64,000 bases of DNA from REEB481 sp964586595 (GTDB lineage: Bacteria > Bacteroidota > Bacteroidia > NS11-12g > UBA955), in contig CAZPHB010000002.1 of assembly GCA_964586595.1 (NCBI GenBank), positions 157,169-221,168 on the forward strand, read 5' to 3'. The position numbers were made by a program, and so were the translations under genes. The first letter of the stretch is position 1. Every line of letters starts with the position of its first letter. Below are positions 42,514 through 51,517 of the stretch, in pieces. The notes under the pieces were generated by a model. It worked only from the letters and a program-made list of their open reading frames with translations, was not told where the DNA came from and ran no database searches.

Positions 42514-43130
42514 AAAAGAACATCATATTCACCACCGCACTCGTGGCATTTACCGGATTTGCCGGCTTGTCCATGAAACAACAAACCTCTGGCTATGTTG
42601 CCGGCGACACGGTCGGCGATTTCCGGCTGAAGAATGTTGACGGAAAAACCATGAGCCTTTCAGACGACAAAGATGCCAAAGGATTTATTGTGGTATTCAC
42701 GTGCAATCATTGCCCCTATGCCATCAAATACGAACAACGCATCATGGATCTGGACAAAAAGTACAAGCCGTTGGGCTTTCCGGTGATTGCCATCAACCCG
42801 AACGACAGCGCCAAAGTACCTGATGACAGTTATGAAAACATGCAGAAACGCGCCAAGGAAAAAGGCTATAGTTTTCCATACCTCTACGACCAGACTCAGG
42901 AGGTTGCCAAGGCTTATGGTGCGCTGAAAACCCCACATGTTTACCTTTTGGCCAAAGAAAAAGGAAAGCTGGTGGTGAAGTACGTGGGCGCCATCGACAA
43001 TAACTACGAAGACGCTGCCAAAGCCGACCGTCATTTTGTTGCGGAGGCTATTGCAGAAATTCAGGCGGGCAAAAACGTAACCATTACCGGTACACGCGCC
43101 ATTGGTTGCAGCATCAAGTGGAAAGAATAA
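42510..43130 (+). CDS. Exported thioredoxin-family protein with CNHC motif
   Basis: 206 residues. A short signal-like N-terminus (FTTALVAFTGFAGLS) precedes an AhpC/TSA-type fold with FTCNHCPYA (Cys65, Cys68). The cis-Pro is in LKTPHVYLL. The end TGTRAIGCSIKWKE, with a third Cys, is characteristic of this thioredoxin-family subgroup in Bacteroidota. Likely acts with the upstream WCGPC protein on envelope thiols; the partner is not identified. Confidence 0.88.
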   Translation: MKKNIIFTTALVAFTGFAGLSMKQQTSGYVAGDTVGDFRLKNVDGKTMSLSDDKDAKGFIVVFTCNHCPYAIKYEQRIMDLDKKYKPLGFPVIAINPNDSAKVPDDSYENMQKRAKEKGYSFPYLYDQTQEVAKAYGALKTPHVYLLAKEKGKLVVKYVGAIDNNYEDAAKADRHFVAEAIAEIQAGKNVTITGTRAIGCSIKWKE

Positions 43131-43142
43131 GATTTATTCATC

Positions 43143-43174
43143 AGGTTGCGGGGCGCCATGTCGTTCCGCAACCT
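43143..43174. terminator. Hairpin between convergent genes, possible weak terminator
   Basis: AGGTTGCGG (43143-43151) pairs with CCGCAACCT (43166-43174) around a 14-base loop. No T-run follows on either strand. Confidence 0.4.
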
Positions 43175-43194
43175 TGATTCATGCGGTTTCTATC

Positions 43195-45765
43195 TTACCG
43201 GATTTCATTCCACAGAACCCTTTTATTTAATTTCATATCCTGCAGGATTCCCGCTTTGGGGCTCAGGGTAAACATCCAGCTTTTGCGCAAGCCGTCAGGA
43301 ATCCATTGGAAGCTGATTTGCCAGCAATGCAGGTCGCGAGATACGGTAAACTGACTGAAGCTGAACGCTTTTCGGTTGATGATGTATCCTGTATTGTATC
43401 CGATTTTCCATTGGGGTGTTAAACTCAAATCACCGCTGATGTTGATGACATTATTCACCACAGGCTTCAAACCGGCTTTATTCAGGGAATAGTTGAAATT
43501 CAACGATAAGTTCCAAGGGATGTTGAAATCATAGAAATCACCATACCTGTTTTGGATTTCGCCCCATTCACCTTCAGTATATCGATCCCGTCGCGCTGCC
43601 TGTGCAGGAGTTTTCTTACCTTTCAACACTTCCGGATTTAAACCTGTATTGATGCTTAGCCGCATTTGATTGAACCGCAAAGGGCGGCGGCTGGCAGTCC
43701 ATTCAAGGATGTTGCGCGGCAATCCTCTGGAATCACGGGCATAAGGATCCCAGCTTGCATCGAATTGAATGCCCACCTTGCTGAGCAGGCGTGTGTTCAG
43801 ACTCAGCTGCAGGTCGCTCAACTGAAAACTGTCGGCCAGGAAATTGTATCCACCCCGCAAGGAAACATTGTCAATAAGATTCACATTTTTGGTTTTGGCT
43901 GTGCTGTCGGATTTCTGCAGCACTTTAGCCATGAGTACCTGAGCTACGGAAAAGTTCAGGCTTCCCTCCTTTCCTGCCGTTGGTCCGCCCAGCGCAGCAT
44001 TTCTAAACACGCTGTAGGTTTCGCGCTTTCCTGATGAATCAACCTGAACATTTCGGAAATACCGGAATTTGGGGCTGGCAAAATCAGGCCGGTAAGACAG
44101 GTTCATCGTGGGCGTAATCACATGACGCAAAGCACGGATGGCGCCCCACTTCAAGTTGGTAAAGGTTCCGTAAATATTGGTAGAAGCACTGAGGCTTCCG
44201 GAATAGGAGGATGCGCGGATGAACCCGCGCTCATCTGCATCTACAGCGCGCTTCAGCGCGGTATCATAAACAAGAACGTTTTGCTTCATGTACCACCATT
44301 CCTGATAATTCACGGCGGGTGTAATGTTGATCCTGCCCTTGTTCAACTTTACAATGGTACTGAGCGGTATATTGTGCTTCATGCCGCTTTGGAGCTTGCT
44401 TAAAGCATCGCGGTAATTTTCCGAAAAAATGATGGTATCAAAGGTGGACAAACGGTTTTGAACATCAAGGTTATAGGTAAGGTTCAATTGCTTGATCCAA
44501 TTACCGGCCGGTTCATTTTTCCGCAGAAATGGCTGCCAGCGCTGCATGTTCATGCTGACGTTCGGGAGGTTGAAACTGATCGACCTGTTGGCCGTATTCT
44601 GGTTGTGGGTAGCCGCGATGTTCAGGTTGAAGCGATTGTTCAGGAACGTCTTTCCATAGCTGACGCTGGAGTTAAACTGGCTTTGTACAATGGCTCTGGG
44701 ATCATTGGAGTTAATGCGCTTAAATCCCGGTGTTCCCATGTCAACGGTGGCAGAAAATCTTGTTCCCGGGCGTACGTTTTGATGCAGGCTATAGGCCCAT
44801 TGGAGGTTAAAATCGCGCTGTCTGAAAAACGTATTACTGGTTTTTTCACCTTGAGAATACACTGAAAAACCGAGGTTAAAATTGCCTTGATAGCGATAAC
44901 GCTTCACGAAGCGGGAAACTGCCGAAACGCGATAATCGCCATTAAAGAACGCTGCTCCGCTCAGGGTCAGGTCACGGTGTTCGCCCAATCCTGTGTAAAA
45001 GCCCAGGTTTTCAAGGTAAAAACCACCCCGATTTTGTTGAAAGCCATAACTTGGAAACAACACCCCATTCCGACGTCCCTTTTTGGTAGGGACCAGGCCA
45101 AAGGGCAGTGCCAACGGCGTGGGTAGGTCTTCAACCACCAGATTGGCCGGACCAAAAATCACCTTATTGTTGGGGATTACTTTCAGCCTGCGGGCATCTA
45201 GGTAAAAATGCGGATGCGGGGCATTGCAGGTCGTCAATTTCCCTCGATCGGCCAGAAAGGACCCATCGGCATTGCGAAATACTTGTCTGCAGGAAACGAT
45301 GGCTTCATCTTCCACCAAACGCAAACCATAAACCTTGCCTTTGCGCGTTTCGCTGTTGTATCGCATACTGTCGGCGGTATATGCATCATCGCCGTCGTGC
45401 AACTTTGGTTGAAACGCATAGCGGCCGAGGCTGTCGGCACCACCTTGGGCAAACAATTCCTTTTTGCGTAAATCGGCACGTATGTAATACGCTTCCAATT
45501 CTACTGAACCATATTTCAGAAAAGCATTGCGGTACAAATGCACCACCTGATTTTTCAGGTCAAAGATGATGGAATCATCGGCCTTATAGTCCACTTCCTG
45601 GTCAAAACCAGAACTCTTTGGCATCACTTTTCCGCTGTCGTCCACATTTACATACAGCGTGCGAAAAATCAATGCAGCATTTAGTTTAGGTATGCCCGCA
45701 ATCCAAATTTGCCAGACCATAAACACGGCAAGTGGCATAAGTTTTGAACGCGAATGGAGCAACAT
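43195..45765 (-). CDS. lptD: LPS-assembly protein LptD (Bacteroidota type)
   Basis: 856 residues from the ATG at 45765 (an in-frame TTG at 45777 sits on the promoter element). Inserts LPS into the outer membrane. A signal region (MPLAVFMVWQIWIAGIP) precedes a beta-jellyroll OstA/LptA-like domain (about 50-230: VVHLYRNAFLKYGSVELEAYYI, AYTADSMRYNSETRKGKVYG) and a large C-terminal barrel (to 856) with LPTPLALPFGLVPTKKGRRNG at the start. Cys residues are few (one near 168 and one near 191), so the disulfide pattern of E. coli LptD is not reproduced. Divergent from the amidase gene; the two starts are 67 bases apart. Confidence 0.9.
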   Translation of the reverse strand: MLLHSRSKLMPLAVFMVWQIWIAGIPKLNAALIFRTLYVNVDDSGKVMPKSSGFDQEVDYKADDSIIFDLKNQVVHLYRNAFLKYGSVELEAYYIRADLRKKELFAQGGADSLGRYAFQPKLHDGDDAYTADSMRYNSETRKGKVYGLRLVEDEAIVSCRQVFRNADGSFLADRGKLTTCNAPHPHFYLDARRLKVIPNNKVIFGPANLVVEDLPTPLALPFGLVPTKKGRRNGVLFPSYGFQQNRGGFYLENLGFYTGLGEHRDLTLSGAAFFNGDYRVSAVSRFVKRYRYQGNFNLGFSVYSQGEKTSNTFFRQRDFNLQWAYSLHQNVRPGTRFSATVDMGTPGFKRINSNDPRAIVQSQFNSSVSYGKTFLNNRFNLNIAATHNQNTANRSISFNLPNVSMNMQRWQPFLRKNEPAGNWIKQLNLTYNLDVQNRLSTFDTIIFSENYRDALSKLQSGMKHNIPLSTIVKLNKGRINITPAVNYQEWWYMKQNVLVYDTALKRAVDADERGFIRASSYSGSLSASTNIYGTFTNLKWGAIRALRHVITPTMNLSYRPDFASPKFRYFRNVQVDSSGKRETYSVFRNAALGGPTAGKEGSLNFSVAQVLMAKVLQKSDSTAKTKNVNLIDNVSLRGGYNFLADSFQLSDLQLSLNTRLLSKVGIQFDASWDPYARDSRGLPRNILEWTASRRPLRFNQMRLSINTGLNPEVLKGKKTPAQAARRDRYTEGEWGEIQNRYGDFYDFNIPWNLSLNFNYSLNKAGLKPVVNNVINISGDLSLTPQWKIGYNTGYIINRKAFSFSQFTVSRDLHCWQISFQWIPDGLRKSWMFTLSPKAGILQDMKLNKRVLWNEIR

Positions 45766-45774
45766 GAAAGGGCG

Positions 45775-45781
45775 CAAATTA
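45775..45781 (-). promoter_or_regulatory. -7-like element (TAATTTG) of lptD
   Basis: On the minus strand TAATTTG, one base shorter than TAnnTTTG, followed by CGCCC; it ends nine bases before the ATG at 45765. Confidence 0.4.
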
Positions 45782-45832
45782 CTTTCGGAACTTCAAAGAG
45801 CAGTACACAGATTAAACTTACTTGCTTCACCT

Positions 45833-46687
45833 ATGTTTACTAAACTCCCCCTCGCTATTTTTCTGGCATTCCTTATGGCTTCATTCTTTTCATTCCAAAG
45901 GCCACAATCGCCCATTTCGGGAAAGGTTTCGGTAATTGTCATAGATGCCGGACATGGAGGTAAAGACCCTGGGTGCAACGGTGCCGGAGAAATTTTTGAA
46001 AAACAGGTTACCCTTGGCGTTGCCCTGAGGCTGGGAAAATTGATCCAAGACAGCTTAAAAGATGTAAAGGTTCTGTACACACGTAAAACCGATGAATTCA
46101 TTGAACTGTACAAACGACCCGAACTCGCTAACAAAAACAGTGCCGACCTGTTCATTTCCATTCATTGCAACTCCAACAAGAATACCAGTGCTGCAGGTTC
46201 TGAAACTTACCTCATGGGCTTGCACAAAACTGAAGGCAACCTGGGTGTTGCCAAACGTGAAAACGCAGCCATTACCCTGGAGCAAAATTATCAGAGCAAT
46301 GCCTCTTACGGTGGATTTGATCCGGAAAGCCCCGAAGGGCACATCATTTTCACCCTGGTGCAAAATGCATACATGGAGGCAAGCTCCGGATTTGCTTCAA
46401 AAGTTGAATACCACATTGCCAAAACCGGAAAAATCAAAAGCCGTGGTGTAAAGCAAGCAGGCTTCCTGGTTTTGTGGCAAACCGCTATGCCCAGTGTTTT
46501 GGTGGAACTTGGTTTCCTTACCAACACCGCAGACCGTGCGGTATTAAAAACCGCCGATGGCCAGAAGCAAATTGCACTTGCCTTATTCAGGGCGGTGCGC
46601 GAATACAAAAAGGAACGTGAAGCAAGACTCCCGAAAAGCGCACCGGAACCCACACCTAAAGTACAGCGCGACAGCTTAACCAGATAA
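45833..46687 (+). CDS. N-acetylmuramoyl-L-alanine amidase
   Basis: 284 residues from MFTKLPLAIFLAFLM at 45833, which supplies a signal segment. Amidase_3 domain: His41 (DAGHGGKDPG), Glu56 (EKQVTLGVA), His111 (SIHCNSNK) as zinc ligands, and catalytic Glu225 (VLVELGFLTN). Cuts the amide between MurNAc and the stem peptide, acting in cell separation. Divergent from lptD. Confidence 0.93.
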   Translation: MFTKLPLAIFLAFLMASFFSFQRPQSPISGKVSVIVIDAGHGGKDPGCNGAGEIFEKQVTLGVALRLGKLIQDSLKDVKVLYTRKTDEFIELYKRPELANKNSADLFISIHCNSNKNTSAAGSETYLMGLHKTEGNLGVAKRENAAITLEQNYQSNASYGGFDPESPEGHIIFTLVQNAYMEASSGFASKVEYHIAKTGKIKSRGVKQAGFLVLWQTAMPSVLVELGFLTNTADRAVLKTADGQKQIALALFRAVREYKKEREARLPKSAPEPTPKVQRDSLTR

Positions 46688-46714
46688 GGCTATTTTGCTA
46701 TCGACCCCAGAAAG

Positions 46715-46722
46715 TATCTTTG
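46715..46722 (+). promoter_or_regulatory. -7 promoter element (TATCTTTG) of the MCE gene
   Basis: Full match to TAnnTTTG, 22 bases before the TTG start at 46745. Confidence 0.6.
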
Positions 46723-46744
46723 AACCCAATCAAACAAAAGCGTT

Positions 46745-47719
46745 TTGAAAATCAGCAACGAGAGTAAAGTAGGCGCATTGACCGCTGTTGCCATCACCAT
46801 CTTGGTACTCGGATACAACTATTTATCCGGCAAAGATGATGTGTTCAGCGAAGGAAGGGTTTTCTATGCCGTTTATGACAATGTGCGCGGATTGAATGAA
46901 GGTGCCGCGGTAACATACAACGGCGTGCGTATTGGACAGGTGAAAAAAGTAGCACTCAATGCCCAAAATCATAAAATCGTTTCCCGCATTGAGATCTATT
47001 CCGAACTCGATATTCCCGAAGATTCCAGACTGAAAATCGTTGTTGAAATCCTCGGCGACAAGCGGATGGAGTTGTTGCTCGGTACCAAAAATCAATACGC
47101 ACAACACGGCGACACGCTTACCGGCATCCTAGAAACAGATATGACCGAAAAGGTGAATCAAAAACTGGGGCCCATAGCCGAACAAGCCGACAGTGTGCTG
47201 CAACGCTTCAATGCCATACTGAGCAGGCCTTCCCTCATTCAGTTTGAAGACAGACTTCCCGGTACACTCACCTCGCTGCAAAAAACCATTGAAGAAGTAA
47301 ATGGACTGATCCAGCAAAGCAAACCTGGCGTAGAAGGAAGCATCAGCAACATCAAACAGCTTACCGAAAATCTGAAATCGTATAACCAGAGCATCAGCGC
47401 TTCACTGAAAAGTTTTGAGCGCATCGGTAAAGAAGCAGACAGTGTTGATATTTCAGCCATGATGGCCCAACTTCAGGCAACCATCAACAACCTGGGTTCG
47501 GTGATTAACCGCATCAACAATGGCGAAGGAAGCCTTGGACAACTGGCCACAAACGAGTCCTTGTACAACAACCTCGTAAAAACCAGTACCGAATTAACCT
47601 GCCTCATGAACGACATCAAAAGCTATCCGGATAAATACCTGCCACTGCCCTGGGGTAAGCGCAAAAGAGCCAAGGCATCCGAAGAAAGTAAAAAGGCGCC
47701 TTGTGTACCTCAGCCCTGA
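46745..47719 (+). CDS. MCE/MlaD family lipid-transport protein
   Basis: 324 residues with a TTG start (MKISNESKVGALTAVAITIL). A single N-terminal transmembrane helix is followed by one MCE domain (about 35-115: FYAVYDNVRGLNEGAAVTYNGVRIGQVKKV) and a long coiled-coil region (about 150-280). Hexameric members bind phospholipids between inner and outer membrane. No MlaE/MlaF partners are in the window. No in-frame ATG precedes the domain, and the TTG fits the conserved N-terminus. Confidence 0.9.
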   Translation: MKISNESKVGALTAVAITILVLGYNYLSGKDDVFSEGRVFYAVYDNVRGLNEGAAVTYNGVRIGQVKKVALNAQNHKIVSRIEIYSELDIPEDSRLKIVVEILGDKRMELLLGTKNQYAQHGDTLTGILETDMTEKVNQKLGPIAEQADSVLQRFNAILSRPSLIQFEDRLPGTLTSLQKTIEEVNGLIQQSKPGVEGSISNIKQLTENLKSYNQSISASLKSFERIGKEADSVDISAMMAQLQATINNLGSVINRINNGEGSLGQLATNESLYNNLVKTSTELTCLMNDIKSYPDKYLPLPWGKRKRAKASEESKKAPCVPQP

Positions 47720-47753
47720 TACTAAAGCATAGAATCATCGTACATAAGCGATG

Positions 47754-47790
47754 AAAAAAGCCCGCTCGAATACCAGGTGCGGGCTTTTTT
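47754..47790 (+). terminator. Intrinsic terminator after the MCE gene
   Basis: AAAAAGCCCGC pairs with GCGGGCTTTTT around a 13-base loop, ending in a six-T run. It separates the MCE gene from the iron-receptor promoter region. Confidence 0.92.
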
Positions 47791-47819
47791 GTGTGATGAC
47801 ATAAATCATACGGATTTTA

Positions 47820-47836
47820 TTTAAAATCATTCTAAA
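47820..47836. promoter_or_regulatory. Fur-like box 1
   Basis: TTTAAAATCATTCTAAA: a 17-bp near-palindrome with 7-base half-sites (TTTAAAA versus the reverse complement TTTAGAA) and a 3-base spacer. It lies directly upstream of the -33 element. Confidence 0.55.
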
Positions 47837-47839
47837 CAA

Positions 47840-47871
47840 TTTGGGTTTATCCCAAAGGGGTGATTTATTTG
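47840..47871 (+). promoter_or_regulatory. Promoter of the FecA-like receptor gene
   Basis: TTTG (47840-47843), a 20-base spacer, then TTTATTTG (47864-47871, 7/8). Start of transcription is expected near 47877, giving a leader of about 185 bases to the ATG at 48063. Confidence 0.6.
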
Positions 47872-47885
47872 CGCCTTGAAACTTA

Positions 47886-47902
47886 TTTATAATCTTTCTA
47901 AA
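47886..47902. promoter_or_regulatory. Fur-like box 2
   Basis: TTTATAATCTTTCTAAA has the same architecture as box 1 (left half 6/7 to TTTAGAA, 3-base spacer, right half TTCTAAA) and lies just downstream of the expected transcription start. The two boxes bracket the promoter. Confidence 0.55.
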
Positions 47903-48062
47903 TAATGTTCACGCGATTGCAAAACCATGAATGGGCGCACATCCGAACCATGGTGTACTTGGAGCCAAGATTTTGGGAAAACAAACTTCACCCCTATTTC
48001 AACACACCGGCATTCGTGAAGCAGCAACATTGCGCACAGGAATTACAACATATAAACGCCTC

Positions 48063-50309
48063 ATGAAAAAGCACATTTGCACAGTCAGGTATCTGCTACT
48101 CTTCCTTCCATTCCTTTGGCCTGACTTGAATGCACAAGCAATTGTAATGGACAGCAGCAAGTTGACCGACCTGGACCAGGTGACCATCATCAGTGGCAAA
48201 GGCCGGATAAGATTTGGTTCTGGTACATATATAGACAGCAAAACCCTGGGACTGCTCAACCAATCGAATGTGAATCATGTACTTCGGATGGTTCCGGGGG
48301 TAAACATCCGAGATGAAGAGGGATTTGGCTTAAGGCCCAACATTGGACTGCGCGGCACTTCGGTAAACCGCAGTGCAAAAATCACCCTGATGGAAGACGG
48401 AATCCTGATTGCTCCGGCTCCTTATGCGGATCCATCGGCTTATTACTTTCCAACCTTTGCACGGATGCATGGCGTGGAGGTGCTGAAAGGAAGCAGCCAG
48501 ATTAAGTACGGTCCATACACCATAGGCGGGGCCATCAATCTGTTGTCCACTCCTATTCCGCAGTCTTTTAAAGGATTCATCCAGCTTACTTATGGCAGTT
48601 TTGGCACCAATCAACAACGAATTTGGGTGGGTGACAGCAGGAAAAATTTTGATTACGTTGTAGAATTCAACCGGCTTGCAAGCAATGGATTCAAGCAATT
48701 GGACGGCGGCGGAAATACGGGCTTCGACCGACGTGATGTGATGGGCAAATTTCGCTGGCACAGCGATGTAAATGCACGTTTGCCTCAATCAGTGAGCCTG
48801 AAAGTGGTACAAATGTCTGAGCTTGGCAACGAAAGTTACCTCGGTCTTTCATACGATGATTTCAAGGCCAACCCACTGCGCAGATATGCCGCCACCCAAA
48901 AAGATCAATTGAACATGAACCACCACCATGTTTCACTGAACCACATCATCGCGCCAAGTAAGAATCTAAACTTAGTAACAAAAGCATACTATTCAGGTAC
49001 GTTCAGGGATTGGGCAAGGGTAAATTCTATAGGTGGAACCGCAGTGAACACCATTCTGGCAAATCCAATGTCAAACAAGAAATCATATGGAATCATGGTT
49101 GGCGACTCCAATGGCACTATTGACTTTCAAAGTGCGGCCAGAACATATTTCTCCAGAGGTATAGAAACACAGGCACAATTCAAATTTCAGGCTGAAGGTT
49201 TTGAATCGAATGCGCAATTGGGAATACGATATCACGAAGATCAGGCAGACCGATATGCTACCAGGATTAGCTATGCCATGCAACATCGAATCATGGTATT
49301 GACCAATTCAGGCATCCGCGGTAATCAGGAAAATCAAATCCGCAATGCCAGCAGTGTGGCGGCATTCTTCAATTACACCATGAAATGGAAAGGCTTGGTA
49401 ATCACACCCGGATTGCGCTATGAAGACATCCGGTTTGAATTGTTCAACTATGGGAATGCAGATGAGGCTCGCCTCGGAACTGCGCTCAAATCTGCAACAA
49501 ACCGAATGAAGGTTTTCCTTCCCGGCATTGGCCTGAACTATAAAATTGACCCAACCATGGATGTATATGCAGGCATCCACAAGGGGTTTTCTCCTCCGGG
49601 AATGCCTTCTGTAACCAGTAGCGTTGAACAGGCAAGACCTGAAATGGCCATCAATTACGAACTTGGCTATCGATACGAATACAAAAAACTGCGGATTGAT
49701 GTTGCCGGCTTCCGCAGTGATTATGAAAACATCCTTGGGTCCGACAATATGTCCGCAGGCGGCGCAGGAACCGGTGACATGTTCAACGCAGGTGATGCAG
49801 TCATTCAGGGATTGGAGTTGAGCTTCAACACCACTTTGATTCAAAACAAAAACTGGAGTTTACCCATACAGTTTTGTTATACATACACAGACGCACAGTT
49901 TAAGGACAGTTTCCGCAATGCCGGAGGCGATTGGGGCAGCGGCATGATTTATCAGGGCGATAAAATTCCATTTATTCCGGCACATGCATTCACCTTGAAC
50001 CTTGGCTTCGAAAGCAAACGATGCTCGGCCAATATCAATGCAAGGTATGTGGGTACCACCCGAACCAAACCCGGACAGGGGAATACCGTAGCACCTTCCG
50101 ACCAAAATCCATTCAGCACGGTAAACAGCATCGCTGCTTTTTTGGTGATGGATTTTTCAGCAAATTACAAAATGGGCAAAGGGCTGACCTGTTTCAGCAC
50201 CATCAACAACTTCACAAACAACAGGAGCATTGTGGCCAATCTTCCCAATGGCTACCGTCCCAACATGCCCATTAGCCTGATGTTTGGCATCAAGGCAGAT
50301 ATTCGATAA
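48063..50309 (+). CDS. FecA-like TonB-dependent receptor
   Basis: 748 residues from the ATG at 48063, which starts the signal peptide (MKKHICTVRYLLLFLPFLW). Plug domain at about residues 35-165 with LLNQSNVNHVLRMVPGVNIRDEEGFGLRP and the close match to Fe(III)-dicitrate receptors (NIGLRGTSVNRSAKITLMED, APAPYADPSAYYFP). The 22-strand barrel follows. No N-terminal signalling extension for a sigma/anti-sigma system is seen. Two Fur-like boxes suggest repression under iron-rich conditions. The exact siderophore or chelate is not predicted. Confidence 0.92.
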   Translation: MKKHICTVRYLLLFLPFLWPDLNAQAIVMDSSKLTDLDQVTIISGKGRIRFGSGTYIDSKTLGLLNQSNVNHVLRMVPGVNIRDEEGFGLRPNIGLRGTSVNRSAKITLMEDGILIAPAPYADPSAYYFPTFARMHGVEVLKGSSQIKYGPYTIGGAINLLSTPIPQSFKGFIQLTYGSFGTNQQRIWVGDSRKNFDYVVEFNRLASNGFKQLDGGGNTGFDRRDVMGKFRWHSDVNARLPQSVSLKVVQMSELGNESYLGLSYDDFKANPLRRYAATQKDQLNMNHHHVSLNHIIAPSKNLNLVTKAYYSGTFRDWARVNSIGGTAVNTILANPMSNKKSYGIMVGDSNGTIDFQSAARTYFSRGIETQAQFKFQAEGFESNAQLGIRYHEDQADRYATRISYAMQHRIMVLTNSGIRGNQENQIRNASSVAAFFNYTMKWKGLVITPGLRYEDIRFELFNYGNADEARLGTALKSATNRMKVFLPGIGLNYKIDPTMDVYAGIHKGFSPPGMPSVTSSVEQARPEMAINYELGYRYEYKKLRIDVAGFRSDYENILGSDNMSAGGAGTGDMFNAGDAVIQGLELSFNTTLIQNKNWSLPIQFCYTYTDAQFKDSFRNAGGDWGSGMIYQGDKIPFIPAHAFTLNLGFESKRCSANINARYVGTTRTKPGQGNTVAPSDQNPFSTVNSIAAFLVMDFSANYKMGKGLTCFSTINNFTNNRSIVANLPNGYRPNMPISLMFGIKADIR

Positions 50310-50372
50310 CTACTTCATTTGGTTTCCATCAAGGCATGTATTCCGGGATTCACGGCCTTGGAATGCATGCCT

Positions 50373-50380
50373 TTACTTTG
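50373..50380 (+). promoter_or_regulatory. -7-like element (TTACTTTG) of pyrD
   Basis: Seven of eight bases match TAnnTTTG, ending five bases before the ATG at 50386. Confidence 0.5.
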
Positions 50381-50385
50381 CAGCC

Positions 50386-51420
50386 ATGTTTGGAATCCTG
50401 AGACGCCTTTTATTCCTGCTTCCTCCGGAACAGGCACATACCGCAACCATGACTTTGCTGCGCGTGGCCTGTTCCATCCCCGGATTGCGCCACATCCTGA
50501 TTCAGCAGTGGCGGCCGGCATCCGCACCAGTATCTTGCATGGGTTTGAAATTCCGCAATCCTGTAGGCCTGGCCGCAGGATTCGATAAAGATGCGAAGCA
50601 TCTGGATGTATTTGAAGCCATGGGATTCGGATTTGTAGAAGTAGGAACCGTCACGCCCAAACCTCAGCCGGGCAATCCCAAACCGCGCTTGTTCCGGCTT
50701 GTTCAGGATCAGGCCATCATCAACAGGATGGGTTTCAATAACGAAGGAATGGATGCCATGGCAAAAAGGCTGGAACAATTCAGGTCTGACCAACTAATCG
50801 TTGGTGTCAACATCGGCAAAAACAAAGAAACACCGAATGAAACAGCACTTGATGATTACCTGAAGTGTTTTCATCGGCTGTATCACCTGTGCGGTTATAT
50901 GGTGGTAAATGTCAGCTCGCCAAATACACCCGGTTTAAGGGCCCTGCAGGACAAAGAACCATTAACCCTCATCATGAAATCCCTCATGCAGGCACGTGCC
51001 CAGAAAATCAGCCAGGGTTTGGCAAAAAAACCACTATTGTTGAAAATCGCTCCTGATTTAAACGAGCAACAATTAGATGATGTTGCTGCGTTAACCTTGG
51101 AAACAGGCATCGATGGACTGGTAGTATCCAATACTACCTTAAGTCGCGATGGTCTGAGCATTGCTCCTGAAAAAGTTGAACGCCTGGGCGCAGGTGGCTT
51201 GAGTGGCGCACCGCTCACAACTAAAGCGCAAGAAAAACTGGAATACCTGGCGCAACGTCTGCCCCATGGATTCCCGATTATTGGTGTTGGCGGCATCATG
51301 AAGTCCGACGATGCGGTACAACGAAAGCAAGCCGGGGCTGCCCTGGTGCAGTTGTACACAGGGTTTATCTACGGAGGTCCGCAGCTGATCAAAAACATTG
51401 TTCGGCAGTGGAAATCTTAA
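50386..51420 (+). CDS. pyrD: Dihydroorotate dehydrogenase (quinone), class 2
   Basis: 344 residues from the ATG at 50386. Oxidises dihydroorotate to orotate, passing electrons to quinone. The class 2 N-terminal membrane-binding helix (MFGILRRLLFLLPPEQAH), the FMN-site NPVGLAAGFDKDA (58-70) and the catalytic Ser178 in NVSSPNTPGLR are visible. Ser rather than Cys at this position confirms class 2. Confidence 0.95.
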   Translation: MFGILRRLLFLLPPEQAHTATMTLLRVACSIPGLRHILIQQWRPASAPVSCMGLKFRNPVGLAAGFDKDAKHLDVFEAMGFGFVEVGTVTPKPQPGNPKPRLFRLVQDQAIINRMGFNNEGMDAMAKRLEQFRSDQLIVGVNIGKNKETPNETALDDYLKCFHRLYHLCGYMVVNVSSPNTPGLRALQDKEPLTLIMKSLMQARAQKISQGLAKKPLLLKIAPDLNEQQLDDVAALTLETGIDGLVVSNTTLSRDGLSIAPEKVERLGAGGLSGAPLTTKAQEKLEYLAQRLPHGFPIIGVGGIMKSDDAVQRKQAGAALVQLYTGFIYGGPQLIKNIVRQWKS

Positions 51421-51517
51421 ATCAGACGTAAACGGAATTTCCCAACCAAATCGGCATAAAACAGGGAAGTATTTGGGACGCATCCTGAACTAATTTGCGT
51501 AAACTTGTTGCGTAGCC

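Noticed and set aside
47931..48062. N-terminal extension of the FecA-like receptor to 47931
   Set aside because: The signal peptide begins at 48063; the extra residues have no receptor features, so this is leader sequence.
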